From positions 1-59,177 of the forward strand of contig CAUGRT010000013.1 of the NCBI GenBank assembly GCA_959602045.1: a DNA stretch of 59,177 nt. The letters run 5' to 3'. Below the pieces are notes generated by a model that was given only the letters and a program-made list of their open reading frames with translations, was not told the DNA's origin and ran no database searches. Position numbers and translations under genes: made by a program. Below are positions 50,255 through 58,644 of this stretch, one piece after another. This stretch comes from an uncultured Clostridia bacterium. Its GTDB lineage: Bacteria > Bacillota > Clostridia > UBA1381. Each line of letters starts with the position of its first letter. The first letter of the stretch is position 1.

Positions 50255-52207
50255 TCACCCCTTAAACCAGATTAAGACTTTATCATCGGATATACGCTTG
50301 AGAACAGTGTATCCGTTTTCAATTGACTTCACCGCCTTACCGCTCGCTCCGCATCGGCAAATATCACCGCTTTGGAGTGTTCCGTCATCGTATACGATCA
50401 GCTTGCCGAGAACACCGACAGCCGACCATTCCAGTCTGTCCTTTCTCGGAATATATTCTTGCTCCGGATTCCAGTCGGGATTTAATATCGGCTGAATTTC
50501 GATATGTTCCTCGGTTACAATATTGCCGTTCTCATCAATTTCAGCCGGAACGGTTACATCGTGGTACTGTATTCTTCCGAAATCATCCGTTACATATTTT
50601 CCTTGCCAATGCATCTCACCGCTGTCACCGATGATTGTCGGGGTTGCCGACACAATTCCAAGCGGTGTGTCAAAATCTTCGCACAATACAATTTTACCGT
50701 CTTTCAGCTTTACAAAATATCCGACTCTATCTTCATTATTGGGATTTCCGTCTGCCCATTCGAAATACTCCGCATAGTCGGCACATGGAGAGGTGTACTC
50801 TTTATCCGCATGAACACCGCCATCAGATAACACCTTAAACGCAAGTCCGGGTGTTTTGATTGCCGTTCCGTTTGCAAGTGCAATGGAGCAGGCATCTTCG
50901 TTAATTCCGTATTTGCCGAATGTGACAGCATTGTCAGCGGCAGAAATGACATGATAACCGTCAGCAAGCGAATACTTGCCCGTTGCCATGCCGTAGCACC
51001 CTCCGGCGACTGATGAGGACGCATATGATGAATTCCCGTTTTGCACAAATATGATGCCGTCCGGAAAAAGCTGATGAGCGTATTGACCCGCGCCGCCGGG
51101 ACTTGCATCATGGGTCAGATATATTGTGTTTCCGCTGACCGATTTAACCGTTAAAGTCGAAAATATTATGGTATTGATGCTGTTAAAGCATCTGAAAATT
51201 ATTATATCTCCGCTTTTAATTCCGGCAAGACTGTATTTTGAGTCTATGGTAAGTGTTTTGTCTGTCCAGTTAACATTTGTGCATTTCAAGGCACGTGCAT
51301 AAACCTTTGAATAGTTCCCAACAGCAAACGAATACGGCGTATATACCTGACTTAAATTTAATGCTGCGGATTTCTCGCCTCCGGCGGTTGATGAGCCTGC
51401 CGCAAATCCGTAATCTCCGCTTGCGGATGAAGTTCCGAATGCCGAGGAATATTTCCCTTTTGCATTTGCCGAATTTACCGCAAAAGAATACATTCCCGGT
51501 GCTGTTCCGGCACACCCCGTAAAACTTGACGCACCGCTTGATGTTCCACCGAAGGAGATGCTTGATGAACCCGCAGTTATTTTGTATGCATCAATCAGAG
51601 GAATACAAGTGCTTATAAACTGATAATCTTTTACAGTGTGTGTTTCGTCCGGCGGATCTGTCGATATGCCTACATCGGTTGTAATTCGTACATAGTTTTC
51701 ATCGGTATTTACCTCTAAAATCTCTACTATCTTCTTTGGAGATTCGGTGTACACCCAATCGTTCCATTCGGAATCAGTCCAATTAATACCCACGCTGAAC
51801 AGAATCTTATCTCCGACTTTCAGCGGAATGTCAACTGGTTCTTCCGAATATGCATAGTAAAAAATCTTGCCTGTTTCAGCATCAAAAGTTTCGTAACTGA
51901 TGCTGATGGAGTTGTACTTTTGTTTTCCGCTTGCAATCATGGTGATGTTATCTCCGACAACGATATTGTCCGAGCCGATGATGAAGTTGTTATTGCCGCA
52001 GACAATATTGTTTTCGCCCAATATGATGTTGTTTTCACCGTCAACATACCATTGCTCTCCGAAAGCGCTGCCGCCGCCCTGCGTTCCGTTCTGATAAATT
52101 TCGTTTAATGCGTCCACTAAGTTTTTAGCCGAGGTTTTGAGCTTTTCAACGTCACCCACATCGGCAAATGTGGCAAGACCTATGTCGTTCGGATGTATTT
52201 CTGCCAT
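50255..52207 (-). CDS. Phage tail fibre/appendage with YadA-head-like repeats and peptidase G2 domain
   Basis: 650 residues. After a short N-terminal baseplate-binding segment (AEIHPNDIGLATFADVGDVEKL), short repeats like GENNIVCGNNNFIIGSDN and SAFGTSSASGDYGFAAGSST form a left-handed beta-roll as in YadA heads. The C-terminal 150 residues (SPCADYAEYFEWADGN, GYFVKLKDGKIVLCEDFDTP, GIVSATPTIIGDSG) match the self-cleaving peptidase G2/intramolecular chaperone domain of phage spikes. Start at 52207 after AAGGAGG. Confidence 0.82.
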   Translation of the reverse strand: MAEIHPNDIGLATFADVGDVEKLKTSAKNLVDALNEIYQNGTQGGGSAFGEQWYVDGENNIILGENNIVCGNNNFIIGSDNIVVGDNITMIASGKQKYNSISISYETFDAETGKIFYYAYSEEPVDIPLKVGDKILFSVGINWTDSEWNDWVYTESPKKIVEILEVNTDENYVRITTDVGISTDPPDETHTVKDYQFISTCIPLIDAYKITAGSSSISFGGTSSGASSFTGCAGTAPGMYSFAVNSANAKGKYSSAFGTSSASGDYGFAAGSSTAGGEKSAALNLSQVYTPYSFAVGNYSKVYARALKCTNVNWTDKTLTIDSKYSLAGIKSGDIIIFRCFNSINTIIFSTLTVKSVSGNTIYLTHDASPGGAGQYAHQLFPDGIIFVQNGNSSYASSSVAGGCYGMATGKYSLADGYHVISAADNAVTFGKYGINEDACSIALANGTAIKTPGLAFKVLSDGGVHADKEYTSPCADYAEYFEWADGNPNNEDRVGYFVKLKDGKIVLCEDFDTPLGIVSATPTIIGDSGEMHWQGKYVTDDFGRIQYHDVTVPAEIDENGNIVTEEHIEIQPILNPDWNPEQEYIPRKDRLEWSAVGVLGKLIVYDDGTLQSGDICRCGASGKAVKSIENGYTVLKRISDDKVLIWFKG

Positions 52208-52848
52208 TATGTATTCCTCCTTGCGTATGCTTTGTTTTGATTCCATATAACCTTTGCATTTCCGTTTCCGTCCGTGCAATAAAAAATGCCGCCATCCGAT
52301 ATGTTAAGATTAGACTTAACCTCGAATGTCAGCATCCATTCCCATGAATAGTTTTTTGCCGCCGTCCATATCTGTATTTCATCAAGTATGTCTTGCCAAA
52401 GCCGATAGGTAAAGATGTATTCCACTGCCAAATGAGCAGGCTTTATCTCCTCAATCATCGACTTTATATCTTCCAAATTGTACGGCACACCCGTTTTTGA
52501 TGTGAATTTTACCGCAAAGCAGTATTTTGACGGATATTCTATAATTTCAATATCACCGTTGATGAAGGATTTTGCAACATTCTTCATCATGGTTTTTGTG
52601 ACCGTTCCCGTGCCTCGCAGCCTTGACAGTATGCGTCCTTTGCGTGTGTCAAGGTTAGCTGTGGTGTCCGGAACAAGTCCTACATCTTCCTCGTGATGTT
52701 TTATGTCCCTGTCCGATAGAATCACAAAAAACTGATTTTCGGTAAGTGTAGTTTCTGCGTTCAGCCTGTTAAATTCATTTTCGATAGAGCGAACAAGGTC
52801 ATTCATAACCTTTGACTTTCGGTAATATCCCGGCATTTTCTCAATCAA
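52207..52848 (-). CDS. Phage tail protein, YmfQ/XkdU family
   Basis: 213 residues: MIEKMPGYYRKSKVMNDLVRSIENEFNRL, RKGRILSRLRGTGTVTKTMMKNVAKSF and PAHLAVEYIFTYRLWQDI are typical of the DUF2313/YmfQ family encoded next to baseplate J. Overlaps both neighbours (1 and 8 bases). Part of the baseplate wedge. Confidence 0.87.
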   Translation of the reverse strand: MIEKMPGYYRKSKVMNDLVRSIENEFNRLNAETTLTENQFFVILSDRDIKHHEEDVGLVPDTTANLDTRKGRILSRLRGTGTVTKTMMKNVAKSFINGDIEIIEYPSKYCFAVKFTSKTGVPYNLEDIKSMIEEIKPAHLAVEYIFTYRLWQDILDEIQIWTAAKNYSWEWMLTFEVKSNLNISDGGIFYCTDGNGNAKVIWNQNKAYARRNT

Positions 52849-53874
52849 CCGTAACCACCCCCAAGACAGGCACTTGCGTTTCCGAAACGGCGATATTCTG
52901 CGTATCGTTATTCAGTTTCAGATTACTATAATCGGCAACCTCATCACAGGCAAGAATACAACCGCCGATTTGCGCATACGAGATATATCCGACAGAAAAC
53001 ACATTCTTTTGCAGATATTTTGTTATGCTCCCGTTGATTTTCTCTTTTGCCAACTCAAGGCTTGCGCCGTTTGCAAGGGTAAGCTTTGCCGAAACATTGA
53101 TTGTCAGCGGCGCGGCGCTTTCAACCGTAACTTCCGCTCCGATCGGACGATTTTCTTCAATGTGATTTGCCACTTCTGAAATCAATTCTTCGCTTGCCAC
53201 ACCTTTTTCGGAGTTTATGATGATAACCTTAACAGTTCCGCTGCCGTTCCAAAGTGGTAAGCATTTAGCGTCCCCGACACCACTGATCTCCTTTGCCCAC
53301 TGCTCATAGTGATATTTACTGCCGCTTGTTGCCGGAAGCGACACCTTTTCAAAATACCGGTCACGCAGTTCATCGTCCGTTTCTTCATTAAAACCGCCCG
53401 TTGCAGATTTCTTGTTCGTAACCGATACAATCCCTGAAAGGGTAACGGGAAAACGGTTTATTGCGCCTTGCGGAATGTTTCCGACAGTTCCGACCGTATC
53501 ACAGATAACCGTAACATCAGCCGTTCCGCTTTCTCCGATTTCAACATTTTCGATAACAGAGAAGATAAGGCTGTCCGATGCGACCTTGTCACCAACCGAA
53601 ATAACGCTTCCGGGAGTACCTGTTATTGTCACCTCTACTTGTGATGCAACACCGGACTTTCGTGTAATTCCTTGCTCGGCGGCTTTATAGTCGAGATATT
53701 CGCCTGTTGCCGTCAATGCAAAGCCGTTTTTTAAGATTTCCTCAAGCCGTGCATATGCCGTTTAAAATTCCCCCGATGTCGGCTTCGTCACATCATAAAA
53801 AATGAGCCGACATCTTTGTCGAACTCATCGGATATGTCAGACAGTAACCGTGACAGTATTTCGTCCTTCGTCAT
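52841..53874 (-). pseudogene. Baseplate J-like (XkdT) gene, 5' part broken by frameshift and stop
   Basis: The 3' part encodes 290 residues of the gp47/J family (TATGEYLDYKAAEQGITRKSG onward, with ATSGSKYHYEQWAKEISGVGDAK). The proper start is an ATG at 53874: MTKDEILSRLLSDISDEFDK, reaching DVGSFF. There a run of six T leaves the frame one base short; the next frame continues YDVTKPTSGEF, meets TAA, and resumes TAYARLEEILKNGFAL without a break. So two lesions, a one-base loss and a nonsense codon, separate the N-terminal 26 residues from the rest. A shortened product from a TTG near 53716 is possible but would lack the N-terminal wedge segment. Confidence 0.8.
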
Positions 53875-54265
53875 TTAACACCACCTCCAGATTTACCGTA
53901 ATTGCGTTTTTGTTTCGTGTGATTTTGAAGTTTGTGACAGATTTAATCTGCGGATTTTGTTTTAGTGCGTCCTCAATCTCACGCTTTAGTTCAGCCTCGA
54001 TAAATTCGGCGGTATAGCTGTTGCCGATAATTAAATCCTCCAAATGACAGCCGTACTCGGTATTATCATAGATAGGGTATCTGCCTTTCTCGGTTCGGAG
54101 TATTTTCTCTATCCATACTTTAGTTGCGCTAATTCCGTCACACTCGATCAGCTTTCCGTCACGCACAATAAAATCGCCTGTGGTAAAATCAAATAAATAT
54201 GATTTTGTTCCGCTTGATGTGTTGCTTTCATTGTTAATCGTTATATCAGTTGAATTCGGAAACAT
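53837..54265 (-). CDS. Phage baseplate protein, XkdS/DUF2634 family
   Basis: 142 residues starting MFPNSTDITINNE at 54265, overlapping the stop codon of the upstream gene (TGATG). Blocks YLFDFTTGDFIVRDGKL, WIEKILRTEKGRYPIYDNTEYG and ITRNKNAITVNLEVVL are those of DUF2634. Its end overlaps the start of the baseplate J gene by 38 bases. Confidence 0.86.
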   Translation of the reverse strand: MFPNSTDITINNESNTSSGTKSYLFDFTTGDFIVRDGKLIECDGISATKVWIEKILRTEKGRYPIYDNTEYGCHLEDLIIGNSYTAEFIEAELKREIEDALKQNPQIKSVTNFKITRNKNAITVNLEVVLNDEGRNTVTVTV

Positions 54266-54531
54266 CAGATAACCACTCCAATCACAATAAATTTCTGACC
54301 GTTTGCATACGGGAGCAGAACAACAGTTTTTCCGAGGTTTATATACTCGCCGTCCGCATTTTGTTCTTTTAGGTTTGTGCAAAGCATAATGTGGCTGTCG
54401 GTCAGAATAACCTTGTCGTTTATGCGTATTTTCGTGTTCGGCAGTTCAATAACCGTTCCGAACATCGGCGTGTAACCGCCACTGTTTTCACGCTCTTTGA
54501 GTAATTTTGCAAGTTCTGTTATGCCGTTCAT
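54265..54531 (-). CDS. Phage protein, XkdR/DUF2577 family
   Basis: 88 residues: MNGITELAKLLKERENSGGY, GTVIELPNTKIRINDKVIL and a C-terminal strand VVLLPYANGQKFIVIGVVI, typical of DUF2577. GGAGG precedes the ATG. XkdQ would normally be encoded just upstream; here an acyltransferase gene takes that place. Confidence 0.86.
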   Translation of the reverse strand: MNGITELAKLLKERENSGGYTPMFGTVIELPNTKIRINDKVILTDSHIMLCTNLKEQNADGEYINLGKTVVLLPYANGQKFIVIGVVI

Positions 54532-54553
54532 GTGTACCTCCTAAAATGCGCAT

Positions 54554-54581
54554 AGAAAAAGACGAACACGAATGCTCGTCT
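54554..54581 (-). terminator. Terminator of the acyltransferase moron
   Basis: On the minus strand AGACGA pairs with TCGTCT around a 10-base loop, followed by TTTTTCTATG. It separates the acyltransferase from the next tail gene. Confidence 0.75.
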
Positions 54582-54627
54582 AAGCATGTTTAATTCAAAA
54601 TTTGAAAGTTAAAATTAAAATAACTAA

Positions 54628-55305
54628 TTAAATTCTCTCGTTTGACCAATTTACATCTGTTTTAATAATTCGACCAGGAACACCACCAATAATTACATTG
54701 GATGTAGCATAATCCTTACATAACGTAGTGGTTGCTGCAACAACGGAATCTCTTGATACATGCACACCTTTTAAACATGTTACTTTGGTTCCAACCCATA
54801 CATGATCCTCTATCACAATATCTTTTGACTCATTGATACGTTCTCCTTGCATGTTTAAAATCGAGTGAGAATCCCCTGTTCGAAAATGCAGATCACCAGA
54901 AAACAAACAATTATTACCAATGTGGATTTTTGTGCCTTCAATTGCAGCAAAATGTGCTTTTCCACAAAGACTTGTATGTGAACCAATTACAATCTCATTA
55001 TTTGAATCTTCAGTATATAGTTGAATTGAATTTAGATATGAATAATCCTTAATTATAATTTTATTATGATTACCATGCAAAATAATTGTACTATTATTGA
55101 TTCTAACAAAATCCCCTATAATAATCTCATTATCACTACCATAATTAATGATTTTTAACCCCCTGAATAGAGAAACACCAATTGAAACCTTGCTTCCTTT
55201 TGCATGCAGCTTATTTTTCGGTGACATATTATTATATATTTTCGAACATAAGCAGAAGAATTTATGATGCGAATTAACAAGATTTACAACATTATTCTTA
55301 TTCAT
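54628..55305 (-). CDS. Left-handed beta-helix (hexapeptide) acyltransferase, phage moron
   Basis: 225 residues. Repeated hexapeptide-like strands (GSDNEIIIGDFVRINNS, GNHNKIIIKDYSYL, SNNEIVIGSHTSLCGKAHF), the catalytic-type His in VIEDHVWVGTKVTCLKGVHV and the end CKDYATSNVIIGGVPGRIIK are those of the CysE/LacA/WbbJ acetyltransferase superfamily. It is much more AT-rich than the flanking tail genes and has its own promoter (55347-55375) and terminator (54554-54581), so it is an independent unit inserted in the tail operon. It may acetylate a surface sugar (serotype conversion); this is inference. Confidence 0.82.
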   Translation of the reverse strand: MNKNNVVNLVNSHHKFFCLCSKIYNNMSPKNKLHAKGSKVSIGVSLFRGLKIINYGSDNEIIIGDFVRINNSTIILHGNHNKIIIKDYSYLNSIQLYTEDSNNEIVIGSHTSLCGKAHFAAIEGTKIHIGNNCLFSGDLHFRTGDSHSILNMQGERINESKDIVIEDHVWVGTKVTCLKGVHVSRDSVVAATTTLCKDYATSNVIIGGVPGRIIKTDVNWSNERI

Positions 55306-55346
55306 GTTTTATTCCTCCTGATTTTGATTAACAACTTTATTTTTTT

Positions 55347-55375
55347 ATTATACCACAAAATCACTCATTTGTCCA
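55347..55375 (-). promoter_or_regulatory. Promoter of the acyltransferase moron
   Basis: On the minus strand TGGACA (55370-55375), 17 bases, TATAAT (55347-55352). Confidence 0.75.
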
Positions 55376-55430
55376 TTGACATATCATATGAATTTTTTCA
55401 GTCCCCACTTTACATAATGCACTACATTAT

Positions 55431-55697
55431 TTAATACGTGGTATAGCAGTTCACAACATCTCTAAGCTGCGGAGTGTATGTATTCACATAATTCGTACTT
55501 AAAAATACAGATTTCATATTTCCGGTATAGGTAGCGCCGCCTGACTTTACCTTGCACCCGGCTTGTTCAAATGCCGAGATAACAAGAGAGGAGCAATCAT
55601 AGTTCGGACCCCATCGGCTGTTCTGGTCATAGCCGTAACTATTATCATTTGCAATTTTAACCGCCCAGTTGACGGTGCTTTCAATCACTGCACCCAT
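55431..55697 (-). pseudogene. Truncated phage tail peptidoglycan hydrolase (NlpC/P60-like)
   Basis: The frame encodes 88 residues: ESTVNWAVKIANDNSYGYDQ, NYDCSSLVISAFEQAG with the catalytic Cys, KSGGATYTGNMKSVFLS, then an abrupt end at DVVNCYTTY. The family continues some 60 residues with the catalytic His, which is missing here. The break lies just before the acyltransferase moron, so the insertion probably removed the rest of this gene and the following XkdQ gene. The start at 55697 overlaps the upstream stop. Confidence 0.72.
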
Positions 55698-56092
55698 CAG
55701 ATTAACTTCACCTCCGACAACGTTATTGAATATTTCATATCTCCGTTTCTGCCGATTGTATACGAGAAATCATCAATCGTAACCGCCATATTTATCGGTG
55801 TGTCGGTGATGATAAACCGAATAGGGAGTTTTCTTTCATACCATGTATCTATGGTATATAGGTATCCGAAAGCAGTGTCACTCCTGTCACGCAGGAAAGG
55901 ATAGTCACGGCACGGAAAGAAACTCGACCACGATATTTTCTTCAAGGCTTGCGTACCGATAAGGTTCAGCTGACCTTGCGATACCGTTTCAAACACCTCA
56001 TTGTTTCTGCCTTTTGAAACCGTAAACTCCGGCGGCAGAACAGGGAGCCGTAAAACCTCGGCTCTGTTATTTACGCTTAAATATATATCCAT
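55697..56092 (-). CDS. Phage baseplate/tail protein, XkdP N-terminal-like
   Basis: 131 residues from the ATG at 56092: MDIYLSVNNRAEVLRLPVLP, TVSKGRNNEVFETVSQGQLN, WSSFFPCRDYPFLRDRS and LPIRFIITDTPINMAVTIDDF. This is the N-terminal domain of XkdP-type proteins encoded after the tape measure; the LysM domain that often follows is not present. AAAGGTG lies 12 bases before the ATG; a GTG overlapping that site is an alternative. Confidence 0.78.
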   Translation of the reverse strand: MDIYLSVNNRAEVLRLPVLPPEFTVSKGRNNEVFETVSQGQLNLIGTQALKKISWSSFFPCRDYPFLRDRSDTAFGYLYTIDTWYERKLPIRFIITDTPINMAVTIDDFSYTIGRNGDMKYSITLSEVKLI

Positions 56093-56139
56093 AAAATAAA
56101 AAAACACCTTTCAAGCCGCAAAAATTTTTCTCAAAGTGA

Positions 56140-56168
56140 TTGACAAAATTGCAGATGAGGTGTATAAT
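56140..56168 (+). promoter_or_regulatory. Promoter of the putative antitoxin RNA
   Basis: TTGACA (56140-56145), 17 bases, TATAAT (56163-56168), an exact consensus pointing rightward, against the direction of all prophage genes. The spacer ends GGTG, as does that of the opposing promoter at 56453. Confidence 0.88.
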
Positions 56169-56174
56169 GATAAT

Positions 56175-56264
56175 AGAAAAAGGCAAGACCTCAAACGGTT
56201 ATGCCAAGAGATTTATGTTAAAATAACACGCTATCCTTAGCACGGGGGCGTGTTATTTTTTTAT
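56175..56264 (+). ncRNA. Putative antisense (antitoxin) RNA of a type I toxin-antitoxin locus
   Basis: A transcript from the promoter at 56140 would be about 90 bases and end in the hairpin AATAACACGC/GCGTGTTATT with T7. It has no start codon with a ribosome-binding site. It is complementary to the last codons and 3' end of the opposing toxin mRNA. Both RNAs also carry CGGTTATGCCA (56195 region and, on the other strand, near 56383). Confidence 0.72.
56222..56257. terminator. Bidirectional terminator shared by toxin and antitoxin RNAs
   Basis: AATAACACGC (56222-56231) pairs with GCGTGTTATT (56248-56257). Rightward it is followed by TTTTT; leftward by TTTAACAT. The toxin stop codon (56253-56255) lies within the stem. 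Confidence 0.85.
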
Positions 56265-56315
56265 GGATAGTATTATGAATAGCACTAAGGCTAATATCAA
56301 GATATCATATTCCAC
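56253..56315 (-). CDS. 20-residue hydrophobic peptide, putative type I toxin
   Basis: From a GTG at 56315 the peptide reads MEYDILILALVLFIILSIKK: an acidic start, one membrane-spanning stretch and a di-lysine end, as in small membrane toxins such as Ibs or holin-like toxins. GGAGGAGG stands seven bases before the GTG. It has a dedicated consensus promoter (56453-56481) giving a 5' leader of about 125 bases, unusual for an ordinary small gene, and an opposing promoter. An ATG that overlaps the ribosome-binding site opens a frame of only five codons and is discounted. Confidence 0.7.
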   Translation of the reverse strand: MEYDILILALVLFIILSIKK

Positions 56316-56452
56316 AGCGCATCCTCCTCCTTTCGTAGATTCCAACTTTTTAAAAGTGGTTACTATGTAAATGGAGTTATGGATGGCATAACCGCCCAGC
56401 TTTTACACTGTTTTCAGTCTTACCTTTAACATCGGATTATTCCGACCAACAT

Positions 56453-56481
56453 ATTATACACCAAATTTCTGTATTTTTCAA
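56453..56481 (-). promoter_or_regulatory. Promoter of the putative toxin mRNA
   Basis: On the minus strand TTGAAA (56476-56481), 17 bases, TATAAT (56453-56458). It lies in the short gap after the tape-measure stop codon. Confidence 0.85.
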
Positions 56482-56498
56482 TACTTTTTCTTGCTTTT

Positions 56499-58472
56499 CT
56501 ACAAATTAGCCAATGCTAATTTCAATTTGGGTATCAATTCATCAACAATCTCATCTGCACTCTTGCCGTCTGCATAAATATTGATATAAAATTTATTCTC
56601 GCTCCGCCTTGATTTATCAATTGGCGATACCTTTGCACCGCTCGGAAGTGAAAGCATTTCAGGTCCTTTTTCACCAACTATAACCGTACCCGCTGTCCTT
56701 ATTAAACCGCCGTTTGCAAGCATAGGAATCTGCGGTGCGGTGAATGTGGGAATTGCCGGGATACCGACAGCGCCGCGTATCATAGAGTTTATCGTGGAAA
56801 TAATGCTGTTTATTGCGCCCTTGATAGCGCCGACGATACCGTTCCACACATTCTTTATCGCATTTCCGATTCCCGTAAATACGGAAACAGCGGCAGAGGA
56901 TATGGTATTCCACGCACCGCTTAAAAATCCCGTTATACCATTCCAAAATCCGACAGCCGTATCTTTAATTCCCGTCCACAGTCCGACAAAGAATGAACCT
57001 ATGCTTGTGCCGACCGAAACAAAGAAATCTCCGACTGCCTGAAATGCCTGCTTGCACCAGGCACACACACTGTCCCAATTCATCCAAAGCGCAACACCTA
57101 TGGCAATCAGCGCTCCGATTGCGACAATAATAATACCGACAGGGTTCGCTGTCATTGCCACATTCAGCGCCCACTGCGCAGCGGTGCATATGCCTTGCAC
57201 GATTGCCCATGCGTTCATGACGGTATTTATCGCAAATACGGCAACCTTAAATGCTACAATCGCACCGACAATGCCAGATATAACCGGAGCAATCCAGCCC
57301 CAGTTATTCACGAAAAAGTTATATACATCGGCTGCCTTTTGCACAACACCTGCAAGAGCGTTTACAACAAGCGGAAGCCCTGAGTCCTTTATCCAATTAA
57401 GCGCCGGCTTGCAAAATTCAAACGCATTAAACAGCGCATCTTTTACACCGCCGGCAATCGTGATAATGCCGGAAAACTTCTCACTGTTTTCTATGACGGC
57501 TGTTTTTATGCTGTCAAATGCCGACACACCGTAATTCCATACATTTTGAAATGCGGTTATGAGCGGCGGGAGAACATTGCTCTTAATCCACGAAAGCGGA
57601 ACGGAAACTGCGTCTATTGCCGAAACAACAGCATTTTGTACGCTCGGCATTGCGGACGCAACATATCCGAAAAAAGTTGTGACAACAGGATAGAGCTTGC
57701 CGCCGATTACCTCCTGCATATCGCCCCAGGCATTTTTTATCTGAACGATTTTGCCCTCCGGTGTATTTGCCATTGCTTCGGAAAGTCCTCCGAAGTTTTG
57801 CTTTAACACCTCAACAAGCATAGCGGCTCGCTCGGTTTCGTTACCCTCTTTTAAGGTTTTCTTCTGCGCCTCGCTTAATGTTACACCGTATCGTGTTAAT
57901 GCACTGACCGAGCCTGTCATAACCTTACCCATAAGGTTTGCCATTGACTGCATCTGATCTCCCGATACCGACACACCATACTGCGATACCGCCAAATCTT
58001 GTAATGACGGCAGCAGGGTTTTAATCGTGCTGCTCTGCAATTGGAATGTTGCAAGCTGTGATGCGCCTTGGATGGTAGCCTCGTCACCGATTGTGGTGAT
58101 ACCCTGGAGTTCTCCTGCATACTTTTTCATTGCATTTACATTCTCAAGCGTTGTACCCTTAACATTCATCATAAGGGTTTCGAGTCTCTGTTCAGACCTC
58201 GCCTGCGTGTCAAACAGGGTGATGCATTCCTTGCCAAACGAAATCATCTGACTAAACCCTGCATAAGCCGCCACAACTCCGGCAGCCTTTTTCGCAAGCG
58301 ATGCAAGGCCTTCGCCTGTGAGTTTGCTCTGCGACTGCATTTTCTTTAGTCCGCCCGTTGCGTTGGTGGTGTGGTTTTTGAGGTTCTTTACACCCGTTAT
58401 GGCATTTCTTATTCCGGCGGTGAAGTTATTGTCTTTGATTGAAAGTGTTGCTCCTATGTTTTTCTTTGACAT
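56499..58472 (-). CDS. Phage tail tape measure protein
   Basis: 657 residues, short for the family. N-terminal half helical (ITGVKNLKNHTTNATGGLKK; SQLATFQLQSSTIKTLLPSLQDLA), with the block RYGVTLSEAQKKTLKEGNETERAAML. Middle has hydrophobic segments (SGIVGAIVAFKVAVFAIN, NPVGIIIVAIGALIAIGVALW) and amphipathic Trp-rich repeats (GLWTGIKDTAVGFWNGITGFLSGAWNTI). C-terminus MLANGGLIRTAGTVIVGEKGPEMLSLP is the standard tape-measure tail. Its ATG overlaps the stop of the upstream small gene (TAATG). Confidence 0.93.
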   Translation of the reverse strand: MSKKNIGATLSIKDNNFTAGIRNAITGVKNLKNHTTNATGGLKKMQSQSKLTGEGLASLAKKAAGVVAAYAGFSQMISFGKECITLFDTQARSEQRLETLMMNVKGTTLENVNAMKKYAGELQGITTIGDEATIQGASQLATFQLQSSTIKTLLPSLQDLAVSQYGVSVSGDQMQSMANLMGKVMTGSVSALTRYGVTLSEAQKKTLKEGNETERAAMLVEVLKQNFGGLSEAMANTPEGKIVQIKNAWGDMQEVIGGKLYPVVTTFFGYVASAMPSVQNAVVSAIDAVSVPLSWIKSNVLPPLITAFQNVWNYGVSAFDSIKTAVIENSEKFSGIITIAGGVKDALFNAFEFCKPALNWIKDSGLPLVVNALAGVVQKAADVYNFFVNNWGWIAPVISGIVGAIVAFKVAVFAINTVMNAWAIVQGICTAAQWALNVAMTANPVGIIIVAIGALIAIGVALWMNWDSVCAWCKQAFQAVGDFFVSVGTSIGSFFVGLWTGIKDTAVGFWNGITGFLSGAWNTISSAAVSVFTGIGNAIKNVWNGIVGAIKGAINSIISTINSMIRGAVGIPAIPTFTAPQIPMLANGGLIRTAGTVIVGEKGPEMLSLPSGAKVSPIDKSRRSENKFYINIYADGKSADEIVDELIPKLKLALANL

Positions 58473-58621
58473 TAACTATCACCACCTACTAATGCTGCAT
58501 ATTTTTTGTACTCATCTTCCATATAAACCTCATAACAAGCCTTATAGAACAGCTTATCGGCAAGAGGAAGATTGATGATTTTATGCGGCTCAATGCCTCG
58601 GTTCAGATAGTGACAGAGCAT
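58472..58621 (-). CDS. Tail assembly chaperone T-like segment (frameshift product of the XkdN gene)
   Basis: An open frame in the -1 register relative to the chaperone gene at 58645-59022. It runs without a stop from the slippery heptamer at 58648-58654, reading LIRGDGELAMLCHYLNRGIE and on to YKKYAALVGGDS. An internal ATG at 58621 gives 49 residues, but the conserved GDGELA block lies before that ATG, which favours synthesis as a frameshifted extension. It ends on the tape-measure start codon. Tail phages make such a G/GT pair to load the tape measure. Confidence 0.75.
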   Translation of the reverse strand: MLCHYLNRGIEPHKIINLPLADKLFYKACYEVYMEDEYKKYAALVGGDS

Positions 58622-58644
58622 GGCAAGCTCTCCGTCACCTCTGA

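Noticed and set aside
56300..56322. ATG within the toxin ribosome-binding region
   Set aside because: It opens a frame of five codons (MRCGI) before a stop, whereas the GTG seven bases after GGAGGAGG gives the hydrophobic peptide.
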